From positions 146,787,743-146,851,742 of the forward strand of contig OY294067.1 in the NCBI GenBank assembly GCA_958510875.1: a stretch of DNA of 64,000 bases. Reading direction: 5' to 3'. The DNA is from Endomychus coccineus (Eukaryota > Arthropoda > Insecta > Coleoptera > Endomychidae). Positions 42,712-53,782 of the stretch are shown here, piece after piece. The translations under genes were made by a program, and so were the position numbers. The notes below the pieces were generated by a model. That model had not been told where the DNA came from. It saw only the letters and a list, made by a program, of their open reading frames with translations, and made no database searches. Position 1 is the first letter of the stretch. The number at the start of each line of letters is the position of its first letter.

Positions 42712-43608
42712 ATCATAAAAACGCAATGAAACGATAAGCGCGCGAACGAAATTTCATATTTGTGCAACGTGTGTACTATATATTACCGTATGCGCGAACT
42801 TGTGCTTATAAATTAATACTTCAGCGCTCAGAAAAAGTAGTTAATTTAATTCCTAGGAAGTCTCAGTATGGACCTCGGATTTGGAAAAGGGTCCTCTTCG
42901 AAATAATTCAAGGTTTCAAAAAAAAGTTGAATAATTTTGAGGTTCTGGTCGAAAACATTCATATTGCATATCTCAAGTTCCTCTGGACCGATTTTAATAA
43001 ACTTGGGCTTGAAAATGAATTCTCATGAACAAAGTTTGGTTGCTATAACTTTCATGGGGTCTCTGAAAACCATGTTTTAGGATAGTCAACAAATTTCTGC
43101 TGTCCATGAAATGGACAGGAACAGGTCAGAGTCATTCGATATGTATTTTTAATACGAACATTTTAAGCTCTTATACAACCCTCTGAGCCCCGTAGTTCCC
43201 TCATTTCTCGAATTTTCGTTTTCGTTACCTCACCTCTTTTTCCAACAAAACTCATAGGAAATTTTCTCCAAATAAATAAATTATCATGGATTACCAAACA
43301 TGTATGATCAACTTTTGCTCTAGGCTTCATTACTCTATCATATCTTGGGACCGATACAAAAATTGTCAATATTTTACTCTATTTTTAACCACGAGGCACA
43401 AAAGAGCACCAACCCGCATGCGCAGTAGTTGTCAAGTTGTTCATTTTGATAACATTCAGATTTTTCATACCAAACTTTTTTCGATCACAGTTGTTCTTTC
43501 CACAATATTCAAGATGAAAACTCTATATCAGAACAGTTTTTCGCAACTGAGATGGAGCAGGGGGGAGTTGACCTCCTAAAAATGTCAGGGTCTTTTCCGG
43601 TGCCTCAA
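42705..43608. repeat. Right arm of the ~905-bp inverted repeat pair
   Basis: Inverse counterpart of 27545-28452, ending CCGGTGCCTCAA. A 97-codon and an 88-codon frame cross it, but similar frames are absent from the left arm, so they are not supported as genes. The right neighbour is a gypsy RNase H fragment, starting within a few bases of the arm's end. Confidence 0.75.
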
Positions 43609-43611
43609 AAT

Positions 43612-45240
43612 AATCCACACTGATGCGAGTGGGGATGGTGTGGCTGATATTCTGACACAAGTTACGAATGAAGGTGAAAAACCAATAGCTTATTATAGCA
43701 AAAGCACCTCCAAAGAACAGAAAAATTAACATTATTTTGGATTGGAATTATTAGCTGCGGTATACACCTCGATGCAGTTTCAACATTATCTTATTGTAAG
43801 ACCGTATGTGAGGGTAACTGACTGCAATGCAGTAAAAAATTCTTTGTCCAATCAGACGACCGTAGCAAGAGTGGCGCGCTGGATTCTGGCGCAAAATTTT
43901 CAATTCGAAACCAAACATCGTCCAGGTAGTAGTATGAAACACGTTGATGCTTCAAGTCGCAATTTTACAAATGAGTGCGAACTTATTGAAAATTTGTGCT
44001 TAATTCCCGAGGGTGACTGGCTACTTCATGCACAAGATCAGGATAATAAAATTGAAGAAATCAAAGAAATTCTTTTATCGGGTGATTCTGAAAATAATAA
44101 AGAAATATTCGAAAAAGATGATCTGAGGGGTGAAAGTTTTCAAATTAACAGAATACGGTAGAAGGTGGCTTGTTCCTGAGAACTACCACTGGCACATTGT
44201 TGAGATCAATCATGATGATGTTGGTCACTTTGTTTTTGAAGACCATATATTGCATTCGGGAAAAATATTGGTTTCCAAAAATCCGTAGATTTGGGCAGAA
44301 GTATGTTAAATGTTACTTACCAATTTTATATCACAAAAATTCATCTGGTTGAAAGCCAGGGTTTTTATATTTCATACCTGAATACGCGAAACCTTCCCAT
44401 ACCCTACATATTGACCACCTAGGACCGTTTACAAAAACAACAAACGAAAATTCCTACTTATTGAATATTGTCGATGCTTTTACAAAATTTATTTTTGTTC
44501 GAGCTGTACCCGATACAAAAGCTAGTAATGTTATCAAAGTATTACAAGACATATTTTCCACATTCCGAAATCCGCACCGAATAATCTCTGCTGCAGGTAA
44601 AGCGTTCACGTTGAACGAATTCAACGACTCTTGTAATAAAAGATATATCAGATTATTCATAGCAGCAGTAGGCATGGCTTGCAGCAACGGCCAAGTTGAA
44701 AGAGTTAATGGAACTATTATAATTTCATCTTGCAATTTCAATAAAAGTTCGAATTGTTGGGACGAGGACTTGATTAAAATTCAACAGGGGTTGAATAGTA
44801 CCATACACAAAACTACTGAAGAAACACCACGGCTGAACTTATGTACGACGTGAAATCAAGAACGAACGCTGATATAAAAGCTAGTGAGGTTGAAGATAAT
44901 GATATTGAAGAACATCGATGTAACCGGAATTCGAGCTGAAGCCTCTCGAAGTTTGGAAGAAAATCGTATAGATCAAAATGAATAATTCAACAAGAAGTGA
45001 TATCGTGCAGGCACATTTTCTGTAGGAGACCTTGCTCGGACAAAAATAAATAGCCATCCTGCAAATAATGAAAGTAAGAAGTTACTTCCTATGTTTAGAG
45101 GTCCTTTCAATGTTGTGGAGATGCTCTCAAATGACATATACAGGGTCAGGGAAGATATGCACACTACAAGATCACGAATTCCTTATGACGCTGTAGTCTG
45201 CTTCGAGAATATGAAACCTTTCGAGGTATTTAAACAATAG
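43612..45240 (+). pseudogene. Ty3/gypsy RNase H and integrase fragment
   Basis: Plus strand. It starts with IIHTDASGDGV (RNase H, first Asp), continues with YYSKSTSKEQ and ELLAAVY and a TKHRPGSSMKHVDASSR motif, then integrase. Near 44407 HIDHLGPF supplies the first catalytic Asp. NIVDAFTKFIFVRAVP follows, then IISAAGKAF where IISDRG.AF is expected, so the second catalytic Asp is Ala. NGQVERVNGTI keeps the Glu. Frameshifts occur near 43730, 44160, 44350 and 44850. The reverse transcriptase is missing, cut off at the 905-bp arm. It is a different subfamily from the provirus at 20-27 kb. Confidence 0.85.
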
Positions 45241-45287
45241 GTACGTTATAACGCAGTTGTACTATTCTGGAGTAAATTGAGTATTAC

Positions 45288-45446
45288 TGAACAAAGATAT
45301 AATATTACTTACACTGCGGAGGTATGTTCCACATTGCTGAACAAAGAGATACTAATACTCACAATTACTGCAGAGGTATGTTTCACATTGCTGAACAAAG
45401 ATATACTATTACTTACACTGTACAGGTATGTTCCACATTAGTTCAG
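45288..45446. repeat. ~55-bp tandem repeat, ~3 copies
   Basis: GGTATGTTCCACATTGCTGAACAAAGA recurs at about 45321 and 45376 and partly at about 45425. The intervening sequence is ATACTATTACTTACACTG-like. It lies just 3' of the gypsy integrase fragment, where the 3' untranslated region or LTR would be. Confidence 0.7.
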
Positions 45447-47006
45447 GCATTTAAGGAAAAAATCGATGATTTTTGTCTACTTTTGATCCATTCTTATGTA
45501 TTTTGACACGCTGAACACGATGGTGAAATTTAAATTTGAATTAACCCTGTGCTCGAAAAACTATGTCCATTTTTTAGACCCGAAAATGACCATTTTTCGA
45601 TTTTTTTAGTTTTGAGACAAAACTGTCAGTTTTATGGGAAAAGGTTTCAAACAAAAGTTGTTGGAAAAATTGATACGCAATTTTTGCATTTAGTCTCAAA
45701 TCAATTTGACTTTGTGTGTCCAAGATACGGTCCATTTAGTGTGTTTTTTGACACATTGAAAAATTGATTATATGTCAAAGTGTTTATGTTTTTTCATATT
45801 CTGTTAAGTTGAAAAGATAGTATTTTTATTCCTCTTCCATTTCATTTTTGGTATTGTAACATATCTCATTTTTTGGCGTCACAATCGGCCATTTTGAAAA
45901 ATCCGTATTTTGCAAATTTCAGACGAAATACCAATGCTTCCAATTAAAAATTGAAAGTATTCGAAAGATTTCATCATTCTGCATATAATATCCAAAATTC
46001 AAGCATTTTGATTTGAAGACATAACTTGAGCGCCATTTTGAAAATTTCAGACCAACGAAAAATTCAAATTTTTTGAGGTTAGAAATTTTTCACGGAACCC
46101 AAATTCTAGGTTCTATTAGAGGTTTCGATATCGAGTATTTTAAGTTCAAGCAGATCGATTTGAGTTGAGTAGAAATGGAGCTATATTAATAAATGTGTTT
46201 GGGCCTCTAGACGGTCCAATTTTGGGCCAATCGACAAAAATCTTTAGGCATATTACGAAGAAATACATCTGCTATTCAAGTTTGGAACAGCGTACGGAGA
46301 TTCGTTCATAATTCCAAGTTATAACGAATTTCATCATAAAAAACTAGCACGGAATTTCATATAGCGGTAATAAGTGAGCATCGGTACAATAGATTCCGCG
46401 CGCGAAATTTTAGTTTTTTAAATATTTCAAAATGCACCTGAAGTCAAAATCGTTTTTTATAAATGTGTGAGTGTATGTAGACGTGTGAACGTGTATATGT
46501 GACCGTGACATGATGTTTTTATAGGGTGTTACACGCTAAATTTCAATATTTAAACTAAAAAATAAGATTAATAAATAATTTTGTTTATTTTCACATAATG
46601 AAAGATCGGGCGATTGGAATTTGCTAATAAATGTGTTAAACAAAGTGCCCCCAATTTTTCGTGCCAGTGGACATTTACATTATGCCAAGGCATTACAAGG
46701 TAACCATATGAAAATACGATAATGCTGCAAAGCAACATATTTTTAGGGTGTATTACCAAGTTCAGGTTTGGATCGGCAATGAAACCATTAATCCAACGAA
46801 ATTGGGTTGGAAAAATAGTCCGAATGGATTTACTCCTATACAAACAGTAAAAAATGCACGTCCTGATGAGTTGACCAAAATCATCTCTTATCGGGGTTGA
46901 AAAAAGTTGTACTGATGAATATTCGTGCGAAAAATTAGAATTACCTTGTAGCTCATTATGCAAGCATTGTGAAGGTGAAGGCTTATCTAATTGCCCCGAG
47001 CAAGAA

Positions 47007-47009
<3 letters not shown>
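45447..47009. other. Non-coding, no gene recognised
   Basis: T- and A-rich sequence with repeated short phrases such as GGTCCATTT and GGCCATTTTGAAAA. The minus-strand frame reaching into 46568-47209 gains much of its length from the TA microsatellite and is rejected. No TIRs or LTRs were identified. Confidence 0.4.

Positions 47010-47083
<74 letters not shown>
47010..47083. repeat. (TA)n microsatellite, ~37 units
   Basis: An uninterrupted TA dinucleotide tract of about 74 bp, immediately 5' of the Penelope-like element. Penelope-like elements are known to insert next to short AT-rich or microsatellite targets. Confidence 0.95.
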
Positions 47084-47086
<3 letters not shown>

Positions 47087-47177
47087 TCTTCTTAGGTTCT
47101 CGCGGACGTAATGTGTAGAACTGGATTCTCGGATATTGATCCGCGTTGTGTGGTTTCGGTCCTCAAAAGGACCAATT

Positions 47178-47219
47178 TCACGACGTTTCGGCAAAGTCGC
47201 ATTTGCCATCTTCAGGTGA
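47178..47219 (-). ncRNA. Hammerhead-ribozyme-like motif in the inverted pLTR
   Basis: On the minus strand: TCAC-CTGAAGA, then a stem (GGCAAA / TTTGCC) closed by a short loop, then GAAACGTC and GTGA. CUGAAGA fits the CUGANGA core, and GAAAC with the following GUC fits the second core and cleavage site. TCAC pairs with GTGA as stem I. Stem III would be the very short ACGU type reported for Penelope-like elements. The orientation is reversed relative to the RT because this pLTR copy is inverted. Seen by eye; activity is unknown. Confidence 0.6.
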
Positions 47220-47364
47220 TTCGACCGTAGAGTCTGGAAAATCTAGGCGAACTGACGCTTACTTGGAGGGACAGGTATTTATATCCTCCGTTATGCTTGA
47301 CCTTCGGACTTTCGAACTATTTCACGCTTGGTTGATTTCTACGTGTTTGGCTCCGAGTGACACT

Positions 47365-48306
47365 GATCCCACTACATATCTAGAGAAAACAACGAAAGCG
47401 AAAATCAAGGCATCTCCTATCGACCCTGAGTTACAGTTACATCTCATTCCAAGAGAAAAATCATCCAGATGTCCGAAACTGTATGGTCTCCCAAAAATAC
47501 ACAAGCCAGCAAAACCTCTGAGACCGATAGTAAGCTCTATCGGCTCACCATCACATGCATTAGCAAGATTCCTAGCCAAGAAGTTACAACCGCACGTTGA
47601 GACAGCATCATCGTATGTGAGGAACGCGGAACACTTTATCGAACTTCTAGATACGCAAATAGTAGGACCTGACGACATATTAGTAAGCTTCGACGTAGCA
47701 TCCTTGTTCACACAAGTACCCATAAACGAAGCCCTAGAGATCATCCAACATAAATACAAACCGGAAGGATACATTATTGACTTGGCCAAACACTGTGTAG
47801 CCAATACTTACTTTATGTACGAGGGACAGCGATATAGGCAAATCGAAGGAGCACCGATGGGATCACCAATCTCACCAGTGATCGCAAATCTTTTCATGGA
47901 GGATTTTGAAATTAAAGCTCTTAACACAGCGCAACTAAAACCCAAACTTTGGCTCAGATATGTAGATGATATTTTCGTTATTTGGCCACATGGAGAAGGA
48001 CAACTAAGAGGGTTTCTCGATCACCTGAATGGAATCCATGATCGGATAAAATTCACAATAGAAGCCGAAGAGAACAACCAATTACCATTTCTAGATGTTT
48101 TGGTAACAAAGAAAACTGACGGCAGTTTGGGACATACAGTATTCAGAAAAAAGACCCACACGAACCGATATTTGAATAGTTACTCGCATCACCATCCATC
48201 CCAGCTACAATCAGTCGTAAATACCCTCATGACAAGGTCAAAACGTCTCGCTGATGCGGAGAACTTCGATGGAGAAATGGAAACCATCCGAGCACCCTTA
48301 GGATGA
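47365..48306 (+). pseudogene. Penelope-like reverse transcriptase (frameshifted from EN)
   Basis: About 310 codons. Features: KLYGLPKIHKP and LRPIVSSIGSPSHALARFLAK, SFDVASLFTQVPI with the first catalytic Asp, EGAPMGSPISPVIANLFMEDFE, RYVDDIFVIWPHG (YVDD box) and LPFLDVLVTKKTDGSLGHTVFRKKTHTNRYL. This order and wording is that of Penelope-like RT, related to telomerase. The N-terminus runs into the inverted pLTR, so the 5' coding part is missing. The frame ends at 48306 in a stop that overlaps the start of the EN frame, which a one-base indel explains. Confidence 0.88.
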
Positions 48307-48998
48307 ATGGCTATTCAAGAAAACAGATTCATAACTCTCAACGCAAAAATGAGAAGGATGTCAACAATGAAAATCAACCAGTGGGAAACGCTTTTCTACC
48401 TTACATAAAAGGCACAACTGACAAAATCTGCAAAATACTGAGCCGTCATGATATCAAAACAACCTTCACAACAGATAGGAAAATCAAAAATGTTCTTCGG
48501 AATCCAAAAGACAGAATTCCTCTAGAATGCCAAGGAGTGTACGAGGTGCCATGTGGTAATTGTGAAAAGACATACATCGGACAGACCAACAGACGCATTG
48601 ATGTGCGAAAGACTGAACATGCAAACGCTGTGTCGAAAAACGAAACCACGTCTTCACTAGCTGAACATGTAAGAAGTACGGGCCATATGATCAACTTTAA
48701 CGGCACAAAGACTCTAGCCAACATTGAACACTTCTACACCAGAATAACCAGGGAGGCAATAGAGATCGAGAAACGTCCACATAGTCTTAACAAACGAGAT
48801 GACGGACTAAGATTACCAGCAACATGGAAACCCCCTTTAGAAAGTCGGACAATACAACCAAAAACAAGAGAGAACGTGGTATCCAGTGCACGTGCAACAG
48901 GTCACGGAAACTTTCCGGCTCATTCCAGCGTCGCAATGACGTCATCCAAACGTGTCACTCGGAGCCAAACACGTAGAAATCAACCAAGCGTGAAATAG
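48303..48998 (+). pseudogene. Penelope-like GIY-YIG endonuclease domain
   Basis: About 230 codons in the next frame. It starts with the RT-EN linker (YIKGTTDKICKILSRHDIKTTF), then GVYEVPCGNCEKTYIGQTNRR, the GIY-YIG core with its two cysteines, an R..EH segment and SLAEHVRSTGHMINF with the conserved HxxxxxH-type residues, and EAIEIEKRPHSLNKRDDGLRL. It would nick the target DNA during insertion. The C-terminal tail overlaps the pLTR. The domain itself looks intact, but it is separated from RT by the frameshift. Confidence 0.88.
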
Positions 48999-49029
48999 TT
49001 CGAAAGTCCGAAGGTCAAGCATTTCTCTA

Positions 49030-49470
49030 GGTAAACGTTTTGATTATAAAATTGATGATGTGGTTAATGTTATTGAAATTAATAATGTTGCTCGTTGAAT
49101 GAATATCGTTGTAATTCTGTTCCTTTTCTAAAGTAGTCTACTTGAGGCAAATTTCAGACTAAGTACGGTTTGTAAAGGAGGATAGGAGCTGCTATCATTG
49201 GCTACATATCAGTTAAGTAGAAATTCCCAGGCACCACAAACAATTCTTAGAAGTACCGATAATAAACAGAACCATGCCGACTCACCGATAACACTTTGTC
49301 AGCTGATGACAAATTGACACAAGAATCTCATTTACGAATGGATTCCTGATGTGACTCAAACACATTCACAGAGGCTATACTATCTAATATACCGAACATA
49401 ATACTTTAAATGACTTGTCATAATTATTGTCAATATGTATAAAAATATGAATAATTCAAGCTTCAACATA
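49030..49470 (-). repeat. Probable 3' LTR of the BEL/Pao element
   Basis: On the minus strand a sequence ending GGAAGGTCTACCTTCCGAAGCGGGCAGTA (about 49472-49500), similar to the end of BEL integrases and the polypurine region, is followed by TGTTGAAGCTTGAATTATTC. BEL LTRs begin with TGTT. The far end near 49030 is approximate, and a second LTR copy was not found. Confidence 0.5.
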
Positions 49471-49619
49471 CTGCCCGCTTCGGAAGGTAGACCTTCCAAT
49501 AAAGCATACCAAATAGAAGGGATGACAGATTCAATTCCTAGAATACAAATTTTTATTAATCATTGATTAATTAACTACAACTATCAAAAATTGTCTGTTC
49601 GCATTAAAATTTGTTATAT

Positions 49620-50376
49620 AAGTTTATCAGATACGATAGGCAACACACACAACCTTGACACTGCACGTTTGAATACTTTATGGGCTACCTATATCGTCAC
49701 AACTCGAATAACACCATCAGGAACGGGATGCAATGCTTGAACTAGTCCAAGGTGCCATCTTAATGGGGGCAGGTTGTCTCCTTTGACTAATACAAGTACA
49801 CTAGTACTAAGTAGAGTCTCTGAGTTTCTTTTGCTTCATTCTGGTTTGTAATTCAGACACGTATTCTTCTCTCCAACGAGTCTAAAAATGCTGGGTTAGT
49901 TGTTGGATTCGTTGAAATTTGGAGAGTCGACTTCCTTTGATGACCATCACATTATGATCCAGAATAGCAGATAGCGATTTCTCAATAAGAAAATGAGCAG
50001 AGGTTAATGGATCTGGGTCATTAGGATCTAATGACAATTGACTCAAAGGACGGGAGTTGAGAACTGTCTCAATCTGTGTTAAACATGTATACAATTCCTC
50101 AAATGTGAGAGTGGCATTGCCCACAATTCTCTGCAAATGTGCTTTAGTTGACTTAATACCTGCTTCACAGAGACCTCCAAAATGCGGAGATCCGGGTGGT
50201 ATGAAATGCCACGATATATTGTCTTCAGCTAAAGTGTTTTGGATGATACTTTGATTGATTTCATCGTTTACAAAGTGTGATAATCCTATCAGCTCTGAAT
50301 ATACACCTACAAAGTTAGTTCCATTATCGGAATACATATTTTTCGGTTTGCCTCTTCTGGACACAAAACGACGCAT
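49620..50376 (-). pseudogene. BEL/Pao integrase core and C-terminus
   Basis: The minus-strand frame 49882-50376 holds YSDNGTNFVGVYSEL (second catalytic Asp), WHFIPPGSPHFGGL and CEAGIKSTKAHLQRIVG with the catalytic Glu, FEELYTCLTQIETVLNSRPL, DPNDPDPLTSAHFLI. This is the BEL/Pao integrase signature. Downstream, 49620-49880, another frame has SELQTRMKQK and a DNLPP.RWHLGLVQ-type stretch from the C-terminal domain, after a stop. The first Asp region lies in unreadable sequence upstream of 50376. Confidence 0.88.
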
Positions 50377-50379
50377 TGA

Positions 50380-50900
50380 TGTAAAAATGCTTCAGTAGTG
50401 AGGTCGGTTACTAATTCGAAATGATCTGCCTCAGTTGAAAAGCATGCAAATGAGAAGATGTGAGATTTCATCAATTTAGGATTACAGTTTTTCTGTCTTT
50501 TAGCAACATGGGACCAACATAGTCTACTCCTACATTGAAGAATCCGAAACCTTGTTATTAATTAAATTAAATTAGTAATACCGCTTGGATTCACTCTGAA
50601 ACATTTTACACAATCATGTACAATTTTCATAGATGTTTTTTTTTTCTGAAATTGGTCAAAATCGCTCACGGATTGATGCTAACATTGCATTTGGACCACA
50701 ATGTGATGATCTTTCATGCTCATTTCTAAGAATGAGATTTGTTAACATATGTTTTGCAGGCAGGATGATTGAATATTTTTTATAAAATGAAAAATCAGAA
50801 TTTCGAATTCGACCGCCTACACGGATAAGGTTTTGTCTATGAATGGATTGAGTGATAAAATGCTACTTTTTATACCAACTTCTTTTGAATTAGCGAAATC
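50380..50900 (-). pseudogene. Unreadable part of BEL/Pao pol
   Basis: This is where the integrase zinc finger and first catalytic Asp should lie. Stops are dense and no motif was identified with confidence. Confidence 0.35.
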
Positions 50901-50906
50901 TACGAG

Positions 50907-51910
50907 CTACTGTTTGAAATGTTGTTCCTGAGAAATTTGTATTTCTGTGTACAGTGCGTTTTGAGTTTCACCTACTCTTAATACACCAACTTTTCTTTTG
51001 TCTGCTGGACGAGTTATAATGGAGTGAAATCTAGTACAACACGCTGTGACCTTTTGCAGTTTAGACAAAGAAGAAAACCTTTCAAATTTATTGAAGTATG
51101 TTGATACAGTCGTTAGATTTATAGTGGGCACAGTGTTTCGTTTTTCAGGTGAATTGGGATATTCTTTGTGATGTTCAATTGACCATTCATCGGCATTTTT
51201 CTCTAACCAACATGGACCTTCAAACCACAAGTTAGATTCCAGTAATTCATTTGGAGTAACCTCCCTCGTAATCATATCAGCTGGATTATCTTCTGACCTG
51301 ATATGTCTTCACTGACAGACCTTTGTGATTTGTTGAATGTCAGCCACACAATTAGCAACAAAGGTTTTCCACCTGTTAGGTGAAGCCCGAATTCCACTCA
51401 ATGTGATAGTTGAATCACATCAGTGATAATTTTTATCCATATTTGTGTTGATGGAGTTCCTAACCTTCTTCATTGGATGAGCGAGAAGTACCGCTCCGCA
51501 AATCTCTAGGCGTGGTAACATTACGTTACGTAATGAAGCTACACTTGACTTCGGGCATAATAAATTGGTTTCAACTGCTCCTTCAATATTTTCAGTTCCA
51601 CACGAATTGAATCTTTTGATAGAGCATGTCGTGGCTACTTAAACTCATTTATTATGTGAAGTTGATCTTTGAATTTCAACCATCTCGTATGCAATTCCAT
51701 CGGAATTGTTCCATCCCATGAAAGTTTGCATTGCCATAATTTTTGAATAACTACTATTTCTGATATGATTACAGGGCCTAGTAGACCTAAGGGATCAAAT
51801 TTGTGTGCAATTACAAACAAAATAGTTCGTTTTGTGACATGTGGTTGAGCATCTACCCTTTTTATTGAATACTGTATCCTGTCCGTAGTCGAATTCCATA
51901 GAATTCTCAA
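50907..51910 (-). pseudogene. BEL/Pao RNase H / connection remnants
   Basis: Minus strand, two open pieces. 51635-51910 has KRTILFVIAHKFDPLGLLGP, the conserved BEL/Pao start of the RNase H-proximal domain (S..FDPLGLL.P). 50907-51275 has EVTPNELLESNLWFEGPCWL, typical of the segment before integrase (TxxDLxxSxLWWxGPxWL). Between them sequence is decayed. Confidence 0.8.
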
Positions 51911-52265
51911 AGTTGAACTCTCACTTTAGTCGTCAAATTCCATTAGATTGGAATCCACAGTGCCATTCAATTTGAATTAACTCATAGAAGTTTGATCATT
52001 TGTCAACTACTTTCTGAGTTCAAAACCACCCTTTGATATAATGTCGGTGATTTCATGTTGAATTTTATAAATATTTTCCCTCGTTCTCGATTTTGTTGAT
52101 AAGTCATCAACATAAAAATCATTTTTTGTTATATTTCATACAACGGGGTTAGAATCTTCGTTTTCTAGTGCTAATTGGTTGAGGCATCTGATAGCTAAAT
52201 AAGGAGCAGATGCGGTACCGTAAGTGACGGAATTTAATTGATTAGTATCTACAGGATGATTTGAG

Positions 52266-52448
52266 TCAAAACTCTTCGGGGTGAATTAAAATTTGTCTAT
52301 ACATTTTCGCAATGTCAGCTGTTACAACAATGTTGTGTTGCCTGAATCTTAAAATGATAGACAATAAATCATTTTGAATAGTAGGACCTGAAATTTGACA
52401 ATCGTTTAATGACAAACCGGTGTCTGTCTTAGCAGATCCATCAAACAC
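52266..52448 (-). pseudogene. BEL/Pao reverse transcriptase fragment
   Basis: Minus strand: VFDGSAKT-like start, GLSLNDCQISGPTIQNDLLS and VVTADIAKMYRQILIHPEE. This is the BEL/Pao RT core with the first catalytic Asp in ADIxKMY. The frame is broken on both sides; the YVDD box further down (about 52050-52100) is reached only through frame changes. Confidence 0.82.
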
Positions 52449-52777
52449 AACACGTAACTTGGTAGTAGTGCTAGACTATCCAACCACAGCACGATGAGGA
52501 AGATAGAAAGAATTATCCGATTTTTCTTAAATTTTCTTCATATGACCTAATTGTTCGTACTCCCACATAATATTACCATTCAGTGCATAACTCTGAATTT
52601 TTCAAAAGCTTACATTCTAGTGAATACAAGCGTTTCATAGCTTGCTGTCTAGAATTACCCAATTTTGATATATTATCATTAAAGGGAATATTCACGAGAA
52701 ACCGTCCATTTGAATCCCGTTTTAAAGTTTTAATAAAGAACTTTTCACATTGTTTTTCCTCTAACTTCCTCTAACTC

Positions 52778-53005
52778 TCAACATTTCAACACATTTTTCT
52801 CAATATCTACGTTAGTATTATCAATGATGCAATTGCTGCTTAGTTTTATTAATATGCACTTGGGTTTGAGAATTGAGTTCCAGCTACGATCCAACCAAGT
52901 TGAGTTTTCTGCAGAGTTGGCTGAAGTTTGCCTAATTTTATCTGCCCAACGCATAACAATTCCGAGAAAATAGTAGCCCTCAACAAAATATCTATTCTGC
53001 TGCAT
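52778..53005 (-). pseudogene. Probable BEL/Pao protease-RT linker
   Basis: A 75-codon minus-strand frame upstream of the RT fragment. No decisive motif is seen. Its place suggests the protease-to-RT linker of the same element. A chance frame is equally possible. Confidence 0.35.
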
Positions 53006-53214
53006 TTGAGAAAGGTAGGATCAGCTAGTTGAAATATTTTGTGGAATGTTCAAAAATGACGAGTTAAATGACATGAGGGATAAATTTTCAGTAATGTTTG
53101 GTATAATTAAGCAAGATACAGTTGTCTTGTATTGATTTATATAAGATATGACTTTTAATTGTGGCTTTTGTTTTATGTTTGATTGTGACTGATTAATCCC
53201 TACTACTGATATAT

Positions 53215-53425
53215 TATATATAAATTCTCGGGAAATAGGTCACACCAACACATATGTTTATAATTTTCGTCATTACGTACGTTTCAGTCTCACGACCATC
53301 ATCAGAAAACGGGACTACTTAGAACTAATTGTGGTAGCACAAAGCGTTCTTATCGTATCCATTTCAATTAAATATGCCCACGTCGCCGAAACGAACAGAA
53401 ACACGAATAATCAAAATGTTATAAG
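53215..53425. mobile_element. Half copy of the 22140 MITE family
   Basis: Shares with 22140-22360: TATATATAAATT-TC-GGAAATAGGTCACAC, ATTTTCGTC-TTACGTA, TCTCA-GACCATCATCAGAA, AGCACAAAGCGT and GCCCACGTCG-CGAAACGAACAGAAA. Only the left arm and centre are present; the inverse arm is absent. The copies are about 80 percent similar by eye. Confidence 0.75.
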
Positions 53426-53782
53426 TATAATATATCATCTACTGGTACCCTTTGTTTATCAATACCTAATCTTGTAGACAATTCTTCGTAACAAAATTAG
53501 ATTACGATCCTGAATCTAATAAAGCTCGACAATTGTGTAATTTGTCATATTTATCTTGAATTTGAATACAAGCTGTGACATATTTGTACTGTTCTTACTT
53601 GTGTGACTGGAAACTGGAGATTGTTAGCTTTGAATATCTTGGAATGATTCACATGGCGGTTCTTTATTAACTTGTGTTGTACCACTAGTTACACACTTTT
53701 CAGAGTTCATTTGTTTATGGGTAAGTGAGTTGCTATTATTGAATTCTAAGTGTTACAAAGTATTACGCTTTTTGTTACTTTT

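Larger units (their letters stand above)
47084..49022 (+). mobile_element. Penelope-like element (RT + GIY-YIG)
   Basis: Contains a Penelope-type reverse transcriptase followed by a GIY-YIG endonuclease. At its 5' side is an inverted copy of its 3' terminal segment: 47293-47363 equals the reverse complement of 48952-49022 over 71 bases without mismatch. Inverted partial pLTRs, 5' truncation and a hammerhead motif are hallmarks of Penelope-like elements. The 3' end lies close to the end of the BEL/Pao element. Confidence 0.88.

Noticed and set aside
42762..43028. 88-codon frame in the right 905-bp arm as a gene
   Set aside because: The matching left arm does not keep the frame, so it is not conserved.
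46568..47209. 213-codon minus-strand frame with a long Tyr-Ile tract
   Set aside because: The tract is the TA microsatellite; the rest has no recognised domain and runs into the Penelope pLTR.
47322..47804. 160-codon minus-strand frame opposite the Penelope RT
   Set aside because: Antisense shadow of a well-supported RT.
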